A stretch of DNA of 63,493 nt, from the NCBI GenBank assembly GCA_036004405.1, contig DASYRM010000164.1, positions 1 to 63,493 of the forward strand, in the 5' to 3' direction. Position 1 is the stretch's first letter; each line of letters starts with the position of its first letter. This document shows positions 14,374 through 23,008 of the stretch, piece after piece. Origin of the DNA: DASYRM01 sp036004405 (GTDB taxonomy: Bacteria; Acidobacteriota; Vicinamibacteria; Vicinamibacterales; UBA2999). The position numbers and the translations under genes are program-made. The notes below the pieces were generated by a model. The model did not search any database, had not been told where the DNA came from, and saw nothing but the letters and a program-made list of their open reading frames with translations.

Positions 14374-16456
14374 CCGGCCCCGTCGGCGGCAGCACGTAGC
14401 CGTGCTTCGTCATGCTCATGTCCGGTGCCAGCTCGCAGGGCGTGCAGTCCGGCATGAAGAGCTCCGGCGTGCGCCCGCTCACCGGGTTCCGGTAGTGCCA
14501 CCACATCGGCAGGATCTTCGGCCACGCCCACTCCTCGCCGGTGCCGCCGCGGAAGTGTTCCTGGCGCACGCCGAGCGCCGTGATCGGCACGTCGGGCGCG
14601 TACTTCGCCACCAGGTCGGCACCGAAGTAGCCGTAGGGACGATTCGGGTTCGGCGTGGGCCTCGGCGCTGCCGGCGCGCCCGGGGCGGGCCCGAACGTGC
14701 TCGGGCGATCCTTCATGCCTGCCCATCCCGTCTTCCAGTCGCCGCTCGAGAAGTAGGGCTCGTTGAGCGACAGGCCCCACAGCCGCCAGATGCCGTTCTC
14801 GCTGACGGCCTGATCGAGATACATCGCACCTGACAGTCCGCCCGGACGGTCCTTGTTCGTCCTCGGCTGGAAGAGATAGGTGCGGATGTTGGCCGAGCGG
14901 CCGTCCGGCGCGATCAGAATCACCGGCTGCATGCGCCAGTGCCACGAGAGGTTGGTGCGGGTGTCGGTGGGATCGCCCCACTCGAGATACGTCGCGCGCG
15001 CGATCCGCTCGGCGCTCTTGTAATAGCCGACAAACGGGATCTGCTTCGCCCCCCGCGTGCCGAAGATCGCCGCCATCGGCGGCCACTGGAAGTCGTCGGC
15101 GTACATGCCGTATGTGGTCGACACGTGCTCGGCGCCGTCGTAGGCGATGGCCATGCGCAGCCGGCGTGCGTCGTCGTCGAGCCGCGCGCGCATGTCGGCC
15201 GGCGGCACCCGCCGCGGCGCGCCGGCGATGGCCCCCGTGAGCGGCGATGCGCCGACGAACGACAGCCCGTGCGGCGCCGTGACCGCCGTGCCCGTACCGG
15301 GATTCTGCGACAGGAACGCGGGAACCACCCGGTCCTGGCGCGCGTCGAGCCGGCTCTTGCCCCAGCCCTCGCGATAGTCGGACCTGAGGACCGGGAACAC
15401 GCGCATCTCGCGGATCTTCCACAGCCCGTCCTCTTTCACGAGGCGGTTGCGGAACACGTTCACCTCCCAGAAGCCCTCGCCTTTGTCGGCCTCGCCGAGG
15501 AGGCCGAGCTCGATGCCGCGGACGTACGCCTCGCGCCCCCCCGCCGCGATGGTCACGACGGTGTCGAACTGCAGGCGATCGTTCAGCACGCCGTGCGTCA
15601 GGCCGGCCGGCCCCATGTGCTCGAGCACCGCGCGGACGCCCGCCGGGCCCGTGTGCACCTTCCCGGCAACCTCATACACGCCGTTGGCGGCAAAGAGATC
15701 GACGACGTCGTCCCACATGCGGCGGTTGACGTAGTGGCCGTAGGCCGCCTGGATATTGCGAACCAGGTTCTCTTCGGTCATCACCGCGATGCGGCGCTCG
15801 AGATCGGCCAGCGACGCCGTGCTGGCGGGCGCCGCGCCGGACGGCGGCGGAATCGGGACGCCGCTTTCGTCCGCGTTGAAGTGATACGGGATGATCGGCA
15901 GGTTCGCGCCCTTCCAGTTGGTCCAGCCCGTCTCGTAGGCGCCGGCGAACTGCGGATAGAAGTGGAGCGACCGGATCTTCCACACGCCGTTCTGCACGGC
16001 GTACTCGTTCTCGAACATGCCGCCGTCCACGCTGGCGTGGCCGGCACCGTCGGCGTTGAGAAAGAACCCGTACCAACGCCCCTTGGCGCTGCGGCCGTCG
16101 GGCGACAGATTCACGACCGGCCCGTCGATCAGCTGCGTGTGAATGGCGCCCGGAGCCAGCCCCTGCCGGCCGCCGCCCGCGCCGGTGAGCCAGGCGGCAA
16201 TCGCGCTACGGCCCGTCACCGCGTCGTCGCCGATCGTCAGCCGCGCGTCGTCGGCAAAGAGCGCGGCCATCTCGTTCCACAGCCCGTACTGCGAGTACTG
16301 GGCATAGGTCCGCTGGAGCGTTTTCACCGCCCGCACCGCCTCGGCGCGCTCGACGTCCCGCGCCAACGCGTCCACCGGCGATTGCGCTCCCACCCGCGCT
16401 GACACCGCCAACAGGCTGCACGCAACTGCCACACGCCACACGACACGGCTCGTCAT
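14357..16456 (-). CDS. Exported protein with three SnoaL/NTF2-like domains
   Basis: 699 residues from ATG 16456 (MTSRVVWRVAVACSLLAVSA), a good Sec signal. The frame stays open far upstream only because it is antisense to the octad-repeat gene. Three NTF2-like units are visible: about residues 45-190 (LQRTYAQYSQYGLWNEMAAL), 205-350 (RNIQAAYGHYVNRRMWDDVV) and 395-560 (WHWRMQPVILIAPDGRSANI). Each has the pattern helix, 'FADDARL' or equivalent, then KIRxMxVFP. The C-terminal 90 residues hold a CTPC motif. Many SnoaL-like domains bind small hydrophobic ligands, but no catalytic residues can be assigned. Confidence 0.8.
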   Translation of the reverse strand: MTSRVVWRVAVACSLLAVSARVGAQSPVDALARDVERAEAVRAVKTLQRTYAQYSQYGLWNEMAALFADDARLTIGDDAVTGRSAIAAWLTGAGGGRQGLAPGAIHTQLIDGPVVNLSPDGRSAKGRWYGFFLNADGAGHASVDGGMFENEYAVQNGVWKIRSLHFYPQFAGAYETGWTNWKGANLPIIPYHFNADESGVPIPPPSGAAPASTASLADLERRIAVMTEENLVRNIQAAYGHYVNRRMWDDVVDLFAANGVYEVAGKVHTGPAGVRAVLEHMGPAGLTHGVLNDRLQFDTVVTIAAGGREAYVRGIELGLLGEADKGEGFWEVNVFRNRLVKEDGLWKIREMRVFPVLRSDYREGWGKSRLDARQDRVVPAFLSQNPGTGTAVTAPHGLSFVGASPLTGAIAGAPRRVPPADMRARLDDDARRLRMAIAYDGAEHVSTTYGMYADDFQWPPMAAIFGTRGAKQIPFVGYYKSAERIARATYLEWGDPTDTRTNLSWHWRMQPVILIAPDGRSANIRTYLFQPRTNKDRPGGLSGAMYLDQAVSENGIWRLWGLSLNEPYFSSGDWKTGWAGMKDRPSTFGPAPGAPAAPRPTPNPNRPYGYFGADLVAKYAPDVPITALGVRQEHFRGGTGEEWAWPKILPMWWHYRNPVSGRTPELFMPDCTPCELAPDMSMTKHGYVLPPTGPVKSDE

Positions 16457-16633
16457 GCCGCAAAGAATCCACCGGATCTTCGCCCGGCACCAATAGCTCG
16501 ACCGGGGTAGGACGTGTCCCGACTGCAGAGGTCCACTCTGCCGCCGATTACAAGGCAGCCGGAAACCCGACATCATGCGCCGACCTGACCCTGCTCGCGA
16601 TTGCGCACCGATGGCTCCCCCAGGAACCGCACG

Positions 16634-19600
16634 GTGAGCGTCTATCCCGTCGGCGGATACGGGCTCTACAGCGGTCCGCCGATCGTCACGCCAACCACGG
16701 ACGTGTCCGGCTTCACGTCGGCCGAGATCCGCGCGCTGTCCAACCGGCAGGTCGCCGCCCTCACCACCACGCAGGTCGCGGCCATCGCCACCGACGCAAT
16801 CGACGGGTTGAGCGCCCGTCAGATGAAGGCGCTGTCCACGAAGGTCAGCGCGTTCACGACCGACCAGATTCAAGCGCTCTCCCAAACTCAGCTCAACGCG
16901 CTGCACAAGCCGCAGGCGGCGGCGCTCACCAGCGCACAGCTGAACGCGCTGACATCGGGCCAGCTCCAGGGGCTGAGCTCCACCGTCGTGTCGGCGCTGA
17001 GCACCACCGAGCTTGCCGGGCTGAGCACGACGCACGTCGGCGAGCTCACGGCAAAGCAGCTCCAGGCTCTGACCACCGCACAGGTGGCCGGCCTGACCAG
17101 CACGCAGGTAGGCGCGCTCGGCACCGATCAAGTGTCGGCGCTCAAGGTGACGCAAGTCCGCGCCATCGAGACCGGCGACCTGCGCGCGCTGCAAACGGAC
17201 CACATCGCCGCGTTCACCCGCTCGCAGGCGGCCAGCCTGACCTACGCGCAGGTGGCCGCGCTCGAGACCGATCAGGTGGCGGCCATCGAGACGGTCGATC
17301 TCGGCAGCTTCTCCAACGGGCAGCTGGGGGCGTTCAGCACCGGTCAGGTGCGGGCGCTCGGTACTGGTCAGATTGCCAGCCTGGCGCGCGGGCGCGTGTC
17401 GTCGCTGAGCACGGCCGCCATCGCGGCGCTCACGTCGGACCAGGTGCGCGCGCTGGCGCCGCGGCAGTTGACGGGGTTGACCACGGCGCAGATCCAGGCG
17501 CTGACGACCGAGGAGTTCGACGCGCTCGACACGTCTCAGCTGGCCAGCCTGACGACGCGGCAGATTGCGGCAATCGAAACCGCGGACATCGCCAGCCTGT
17601 CCACCGACAAGATCGCCGCGCTCACCGCGACGCAAACCTCGAGACTGACCACCGACCAGGTGCAGGCGCTCACCAACGGGCAGATGGCCGCCATCGAGAC
17701 CGCCGACCTGGCGGCCCTCACGCGGGCGCAGTGGAACGCGTTCAGCAGCGGCCAGGTGCAGGCGCTCTCTACCGACCAGATCGCCAGTCTCCGGAAACCG
17801 CAGCTGACGCTGCTGTCCACCTACGCCGTCGCCTCGTTGAGCACCGAACAGATCGGGGCGCTCGACGCGAGCCGCCTGCAAAGCCTGACCTCGGCCCAGA
17901 TTGCCGCGCTGACGTCGCCCCAGCTCGGAGCCTTCACGACGGATCAGGTCGTGGCGCTGCGGCCGGAGCAGATGTCGCATATCGGCGCGGCGCGCTTCGG
18001 CAGCCTGAGCACCGAGCAGATTTCGGCCATCACCGGCGACCAGGCCGCCAAGCTGACCACGGCGCAGCTGCGGGCGCTGGACGACGCGCACGTCGCGGCG
18101 CTGTCCACCGAGGGCCTCGCGCGACTCACCGCGCAGCAGGTCCAGTCGTTCACGACCGACCAGATCCAGGCGCTCGGCACCGATCAGGTGCAGGCGCTGC
18201 GCGCATCGCAGCTGCGAACGCTCAGCACCAGCCAGGTGGCGTCGATCACCACCGATCAGTTCCAGGTGCTGACGACCGGCCAGATCCACGGGTTCGGCCC
18301 CGCGCAGATCGCCGCCCTGACGCCCGGCCAGGCCGCCGCGATCACGACCGACCAGCTTCAGAGCTTCTCGAACGCGCAGATCACCGCGCTGACGTCGGGC
18401 GATCTCAACGTGCTCTCGAGCGATCAGGTGGCCGCGCTCACGAGCAGCCAGGTGGCGGCGCTCAGCACCTTCCAGGTCAGTCACCTGGCGACAGCGCAGC
18501 TCACCGCCATCGAGACCAACGACATCGCCGCCTTCAAGACCGCCCAGCTTGCGGCGCTCACCTCGGATCAGATCGCGGCGCTCACGACCGATCAGGTGCG
18601 GGCGCTCAGCCCGCGCGCGCTGAGTGCCTTCTCGTCGAACCAGATTCAGAGCTTTACGTCAGACCAGATCGCGGCGCTCACCACCGAGCAGATCGCAGCG
18701 CTCCGGCTCGGCGTCCAGATCGCCCTGACCAGCGATCAGATCCACGCGCTGACCACCGACCAGATCGTCGCGCTGTCGAGCGCGGCAATCCACGCGCTCA
18801 CCTCCAGTCAGCTTTCGGGCCTCGACACCGACCAGATCCAGGCCATCGAGACGCGCGACGTGCCGGCGTTCACCACGTCGCAGCTGAACTCGCTGGCCAC
18901 CGAGCAGGTGGCCGCGCTCACCACCGACCAGATCACCGCGCTCACCACCGCGCAGGTGGCGTCGTTCGACGCGTCACGCGTGCAGGCCTTCACCACCGAC
19001 CAGTTCGTGGCGCTCTCGACGGGCCAGCTCGTGGCGCTCTCGACCGACCAGGTGGCGGCGCTCACCACGGACCAGCTGACGGCGCTCGACACCGACGACC
19101 TCGCCGCCCTCACCTCCTCGCAGGTGCGCGCGCTCGACACCGATCAGGTCGCGTCGCTGACCACCGAGCAGGTGGAGAGCCTGACCAGCACGAAGATCGG
19201 CTGGCTGACGACCGACCAGGTGGGCGCGCTGACGACCGATCAGACCGCGGCCATCACCACCGCCGCGCTTGCCGGCCTCAACACGTCGCAGCTCGTGGTG
19301 CTCGACAGCGCGCAGGTACAGTCGCTGACGACCGACCAGATTGTCGCGCTCTCCACCAGTCAGGTTGCGGCGCTCACCCCGGAACAGGTGGAGGTGCTGA
19401 CCACCGACCAGCTGAACGCGTTCGAGACCGCCGACGTGGCGGCGCTCACGTCGGACCAGGTGAGCGCGCTGACGACCGACCAGTTGACGGCGCTCGACGA
19501 CACCCGCCTGACCGCGTTCACGCCGGCGGCGCTCGCCGGCCTCGGGAGCGCGCAGGTGGCGGCGCTGACGAGCGATCAGGTCGCCGCGTTGACCACCGGC

Positions 19601-21016
19601 CAGTTCGCGGCCCTGGACGACGGCCAGATCGAAGCGCTCACCACCGACCAGGTGCAGTCGATCGAGACCCAGGACCTGGCGGCCCTGACGGCGGCGCAGT
19701 GGGCGGCGTTCACCACCGCGCAGATCCAGAGCCTGTCCGCGGCGCAGTTCGGCAGCATCGAGACGCAAGACCTCGTCGGCCTGACCACCGAGCAGATCCA
19801 GGCGTTGACCACCGAGCAGCTCGACGCGCTCGGCACGGCGCAGATCGCCGCGCTCGACACCGACCAGGTGTCGGCCCTGACCACCGATCAGGTCGAGGCG
19901 CTGTCGACCACGTCGCTGCGCGCGCTCACGACGGACCAGGTGCAGGCGCTCGCAAGCGATCAGATCGATGCGCTGTCGTCCGACCAGCTGCAGTCGTTGA
20001 CCACCACGCAGGTGTCGTCGCTCACCACCGACCAGCTCGGTGCGTTCTCGAGCGACCAGCTCAACACGCTCACAACCGGCCAGTTCAACGCGCTGACGAG
20101 CGATCAGATCGAAGGGCTGAGCACCGAGCAGGTAGCTGCCCTCGACACCACGCAGATCGGCGCGCTCACCGCCGGCACGGTCGGCAAGCTGACGACGCTG
20201 CAGGTGTCGGCGCTCACGAGCGACCAGATCCAGTCGCTGACCAACGCCAACGTGGCCGCCCTCTCGAGCGATCAGGTCGGCGCGCTGACGACAGGCCAGA
20301 TTCTGTCGCTGAGCAACGGGCAGGTGGCGGCCATCGAGACCGGCGACCTGGCGGCACTGGACGAAGACCAGATCGCCGCGTTGACGACCGATCAGATCGG
20401 CCACCTCACGACGGCGCAGCTCAACGCGCTCGGCAGCGCGCAGCTGCCGTCGCTGACCACGGACCAGCTCGCCGGCCTCAGCAACGCGCAGATGGCGGCG
20501 CTCGCCGACGCCAGCCTGCAGGCGCTGACGACCGAGCAGGTGCAGGCGCTGTCGAGCGGTCAGCTCCGGGCCCTCTCGTCAGACCAGTACGGCGCGCTCG
20601 CGACCGAGCAGCTGGGGGCGTTCACCGTCGCGCAGATCGGCAATCTCGATCCCGCGGATCTGGGCGGGCTGACCGCGGCCCAGACGCCGGCGTTCGAAAC
20701 CGCGCAGATCGCCGCGTTCTCGACAGCGTCCATCCAGGCGCTCACGACCGACGCCTTCGGAGCGTTCACCGGCGAGCAGATCGGCGCGCTCACGACCAAC
20801 CAGGTGGTCGCGATCACCACGGCCCAGGCCGAAGCCTTGAGCTCGACGCAGGTAGCCGCGTTCTCGACGGATCAGATTGTGGCGCTCGAGACCGACGACC
20901 TCGCGGCCATCACCACCGACGCCATCGTCGGCCTGCAGCAGGATCAGATCGACGCGTTCACGCAGCCGCAGCTCGACGCGCTGACGCCAGACCAGCGCAC
21001 CGCCCTGGGGCTGTAG
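16634..21016 (+). CDS. Giant octapeptide-repeat protein (ALTTDQ[IV]x repeats)
   Basis: 1460 residues from GTG 16634, chosen because AGGA lies 8 bases upstream; TTG 16601 is an in-frame alternative without a Shine-Dalgarno sequence. After about 35 residues (VYPVGGYGLYSG) the whole protein consists of roughly 175 units of 8 residues, consensus A-L-T-T-D-Q-[IV]-x with A/S, L/F/I, T/S, T/S. A variant unit AIETxDL recurs irregularly. I see no cysteine, signal peptide or transmembrane segment. T-x-x-Q followed by hydrophobic residues would favour short helices, so a solenoid is possible; this is inference. The DNA repeats differ at third positions while the residues hold, so the protein pattern is under selection. 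The stop comes from a palindromic element. The neighbouring GT41 enzyme suggests Ser/Thr glycosylation. Confidence 0.85.
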   Translation: MSVYPVGGYGLYSGPPIVTPTTDVSGFTSAEIRALSNRQVAALTTTQVAAIATDAIDGLSARQMKALSTKVSAFTTDQIQALSQTQLNALHKPQAAALTSAQLNALTSGQLQGLSSTVVSALSTTELAGLSTTHVGELTAKQLQALTTAQVAGLTSTQVGALGTDQVSALKVTQVRAIETGDLRALQTDHIAAFTRSQAASLTYAQVAALETDQVAAIETVDLGSFSNGQLGAFSTGQVRALGTGQIASLARGRVSSLSTAAIAALTSDQVRALAPRQLTGLTTAQIQALTTEEFDALDTSQLASLTTRQIAAIETADIASLSTDKIAALTATQTSRLTTDQVQALTNGQMAAIETADLAALTRAQWNAFSSGQVQALSTDQIASLRKPQLTLLSTYAVASLSTEQIGALDASRLQSLTSAQIAALTSPQLGAFTTDQVVALRPEQMSHIGAARFGSLSTEQISAITGDQAAKLTTAQLRALDDAHVAALSTEGLARLTAQQVQSFTTDQIQALGTDQVQALRASQLRTLSTSQVASITTDQFQVLTTGQIHGFGPAQIAALTPGQAAAITTDQLQSFSNAQITALTSGDLNVLSSDQVAALTSSQVAALSTFQVSHLATAQLTAIETNDIAAFKTAQLAALTSDQIAALTTDQVRALSPRALSAFSSNQIQSFTSDQIAALTTEQIAALRLGVQIALTSDQIHALTTDQIVALSSAAIHALTSSQLSGLDTDQIQAIETRDVPAFTTSQLNSLATEQVAALTTDQITALTTAQVASFDASRVQAFTTDQFVALSTGQLVALSTDQVAALTTDQLTALDTDDLAALTSSQVRALDTDQVASLTTEQVESLTSTKIGWLTTDQVGALTTDQTAAITTAALAGLNTSQLVVLDSAQVQSLTTDQIVALSTSQVAALTPEQVEVLTTDQLNAFETADVAALTSDQVSALTTDQLTALDDTRLTAFTPAALAGLGSAQVAALTSDQVAALTTGQFAALDDGQIEALTTDQVQSIETQDLAALTAAQWAAFTTAQIQSLSAAQFGSIETQDLVGLTTEQIQALTTEQLDALGTAQIAALDTDQVSALTTDQVEALSTTSLRALTTDQVQALASDQIDALSSDQLQSLTTTQVSSLTTDQLGAFSSDQLNTLTTGQFNALTSDQIEGLSTEQVAALDTTQIGALTAGTVGKLTTLQVSALTSDQIQSLTNANVAALSSDQVGALTTGQILSLSNGQVAAIETGDLAALDEDQIAALTTDQIGHLTTAQLNALGSAQLPSLTTDQLAGLSNAQMAALADASLQALTTEQVQALSSGQLRALSSDQYGALATEQLGAFTVAQIGNLDPADLGGLTAAQTPAFETAQIAAFSTASIQALTTDAFGAFTGEQIGALTTNQVVAITTAQAEALSSTQVAAFSTDQIVALETDDLAAITTDAIVGLQQDQIDAFTQPQLDALTPDQRTALGL

Positions 21017-21116
21017 GGGCCACCTTTAGGTGGCCCGTCAACGGGAGCTGGGTCTGTAGAGGCGAACCTCTCAGGTTCGCCTGCAGGCGGACCTGACAGG
21101 TCCGCCTCTACGTACG
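21013..21116. repeat. Cluster of three palindromic elements between convergent genes
   Basis: 21013-21036 (GTAGGGGCCACCT/AGGTGGCCC), 21056-21082 (GTAGAGGCGAACCT/AGGTTCGCCT) and 21085-21116 (AGGCGGACCT/AGGTCCGCCT, then CTACGTACG). The TAG at 21014-21016 that ends the octad-repeat gene is the GTAG of the first element. The minus-strand TAG at 21108-21110 that ends the GT41 gene is the GTAG of the third. The convergent pair is therefore bounded by these elements on both sides. Confidence 0.85.
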
Positions 21117-22883
21117 GACCATCTGCAGCAGCTGCTCTTCCAGGCTCCGCGCCAGGCGCGACGGCGCCAGGCGCCAGCCCGGCGCGCGCCGCCGCATCTC
21201 CTCTTTGATCGCCACACGGCGGGAGGCGTCGCCCGCGAGCTCGACGGCCAGCTCCTCGTAGCCCTCGACGCTGTGGGTGATGAGCCCGTCGAGGCCGGCG
21301 GCGCGCAGGAGCCCCCCCGCCATCCGCGCCACCGGGGTGCGGCCGGCGAGCGTGACGAGCGGCACGCCGGCGTCGAGCACGTCGCGCGCCGTGGAGCCGG
21401 CGTTGTACGGGTAGGTGTCCAGATAGAGATCGGCCAGGGTCAGCTTCTCGCGGAACTCGGCGTGCGTGGAGCGGCCGCTGAACACGAGGCGCGCCGCGTC
21501 CAGCCCGGCGTTGGCGGCATGGGCACGGAGCGCCGCCGTGGCCCACGGGTTGTCGTCGAGCAGCCACAGCACGGCGCGGCCGCACCGGTGCAGGATGCGC
21601 AGCCAGCACGCAAACAGCCCCGGCGTGATCTTGTAGATGTTGTTGAAGCACGCGAGCACCACCGCGTCGGCGGGCAGCCCCACCGACTCGCGCGTGAAGC
21701 GCGACGCCGTGATCGGCTGGTGAAAGAGCGGAATCATCGAGCCGTCCACATAGAGCGGGCGCTCGGTCACAAACGGCACCGTGGCCTCGGGCAGCGTGAA
21801 GGGATCGGTCACCACGAAATCCACCCACGGCAGCGCCGTCGTGCCGATGAACCCGAGGTAGGTGCCCATGAACGGCGCCGGCCGCAGCGCCAGGATGCCG
21901 GGGCGCGCGCCGGAGCTCAGCCCGTGCATGTCGATGAGCACGTCGATCGAGCGGTCGCGAATCGCCTCGGCCGCGGCCCGGTCCGGCAGCGTGTGGATGG
22001 GGACCATCTCGTCGACGGCGCGCCGCAGCCGCGCGCGATGGGCCGTGCCGTCGTCGGGGCTGAAGTCGAACGCGGTCACGTGGACCCGCGTGCGGTCGTG
22101 CGCTTCGAGCAATTCGGCGATCAACAGGCCGACGGCGTGCGTGCACAGATCGCCCGAGAGGTAGCCGAGACGAAGCCGGTCCCCCGGCTTGCGCGGTCCC
22201 GGATTCACGGGCGCGGCGGCGGCGGCGGTGTACTTCCGGGAGACGAACGACCACGCCGCCAGCCACTGCATCGCCGGGTCGTCCAGCAGCGCCAGCATCG
22301 CCAGTGGCGACGTCGCCGCCATCAGCCGGTTGACGGTGATGCCCGGAAGCGGCGCATACACCGGCCACGTGCACTGCTTCTGCCGCAGGTGCACCCAGTG
22401 CTGGATGGCGTCGGGCTGTGCCGGGTCCAACCGCAGGCTGTGAGCCAGCGCAGACTCCGCCGCCGCAAACTGCCGGCGCGACTCCTGCAGCCGTCCCAGG
22501 TGATTCAGCGCGATGGTCGCGAACGGAACGGCATCGGCCTGACCGTCGACCACCGCTTCCGCCACGGCCAGCCAGTGGCGGGCCGCCTCGGCGTCCTGCT
22601 GCTGCCGCTCGGCCACGAGCCCGGCGTTGATGCGCGCCTGGTGCAGCCGCGGCGCGATCTCCAGCGCCTCGTGGTAGGCCGCCGCGGCACCGGCCAGGTC
22701 GCCCATGTCGGAGCGCAGCACGCCGAGATTGAAGAGCGCGGCGCTCCGGGCCGGCGAGTCGCTGGCGGCGATCCAGGCTTCGTAGAGCCCGGCCGCCTCC
22801 GGCAGCCGGCCGGCGGCACGCGCCGCCTCGGCATTCGAAATGACGTCCTCGAGCGACTGCGCGGCGCGCTGTTTCACGCGCAC
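21108..22883 (-). CDS. TPR-GT41 glycosyltransferase (O-GlcNAc transferase/SPINDLY type)
   Basis: 591 residues from GTG 22883. Residues 8-170 form about four TPR-like helix pairs (EAAGLYEAWIAASDS, AAAAYHEALEIAP, AAESALAHSLRLDPAQPDA). The GT-B catalytic region follows: LGYLSGDLCTHAVG with His249, matching the SxDFxxHxV block of OGT; ACFNNIYKITP with Lys418, matching the essential NQLYKIDP lysine; LWLLDDNPWA; and DLYLDTYPYNAGSTARDVLDAGVP for nucleotide-sugar binding. GT41 enzymes transfer a sugar, usually GlcNAc from a UDP-sugar, to Ser/Thr of proteins in the cytoplasm. Here the gene converges on a Ser/Thr-rich octad-repeat gene, a candidate acceptor. The last residues and stop (RT, TAG) are encoded by a palindromic element. 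Confidence 0.88.
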   Translation of the reverse strand: MRVKQRAAQSLEDVISNAEAARAAGRLPEAAGLYEAWIAASDSPARSAALFNLGVLRSDMGDLAGAAAAYHEALEIAPRLHQARINAGLVAERQQQDAEAARHWLAVAEAVVDGQADAVPFATIALNHLGRLQESRRQFAAAESALAHSLRLDPAQPDAIQHWVHLRQKQCTWPVYAPLPGITVNRLMAATSPLAMLALLDDPAMQWLAAWSFVSRKYTAAAAAPVNPGPRKPGDRLRLGYLSGDLCTHAVGLLIAELLEAHDRTRVHVTAFDFSPDDGTAHRARLRRAVDEMVPIHTLPDRAAAEAIRDRSIDVLIDMHGLSSGARPGILALRPAPFMGTYLGFIGTTALPWVDFVVTDPFTLPEATVPFVTERPLYVDGSMIPLFHQPITASRFTRESVGLPADAVVLACFNNIYKITPGLFACWLRILHRCGRAVLWLLDDNPWATAALRAHAANAGLDAARLVFSGRSTHAEFREKLTLADLYLDTYPYNAGSTARDVLDAGVPLVTLAGRTPVARMAGGLLRAAGLDGLITHSVEGYEELAVELAGDASRRVAIKEEMRRRAPGWRLAPSRLARSLEEQLLQMVRT

Positions 22884-23008
22884 ATGTTACTCAAGGTCCC
22901 ATCCCTCTTAGTGGTTACCTCTTGTTGTGTATTTCCGTCTTTCGCGCCGAACGTAACACTCGCGCCTCATTCGACCCGCACTGATCTCAGTGCGTACCAG
23001 GAGGCGCA

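Noticed and set aside
16457..18484. A minus-strand reading frame continuing upstream of the triple SnoaL gene through the octad-repeat gene
   Set aside because: It is antisense to the repeat gene and stays open only because of the 24-base periodic, GC-rich codons. The signal peptide at ATG 16456 marks the real start.
16740..21010. The 24-base repeats as a CRISPR-like or minisatellite array
   Set aside because: There are no spacers and the units vary in sequence in a codon-dependent way. They are coding repeats.
17731..21096. A 1121-codon plus-strand frame and a 476-codon minus-strand frame inside the octad-repeat gene
   Set aside because: Both are frame shadows of the repeat, rich in Arg and His with no known domain. 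The 8-residue pattern is regular only in the annotated frame.
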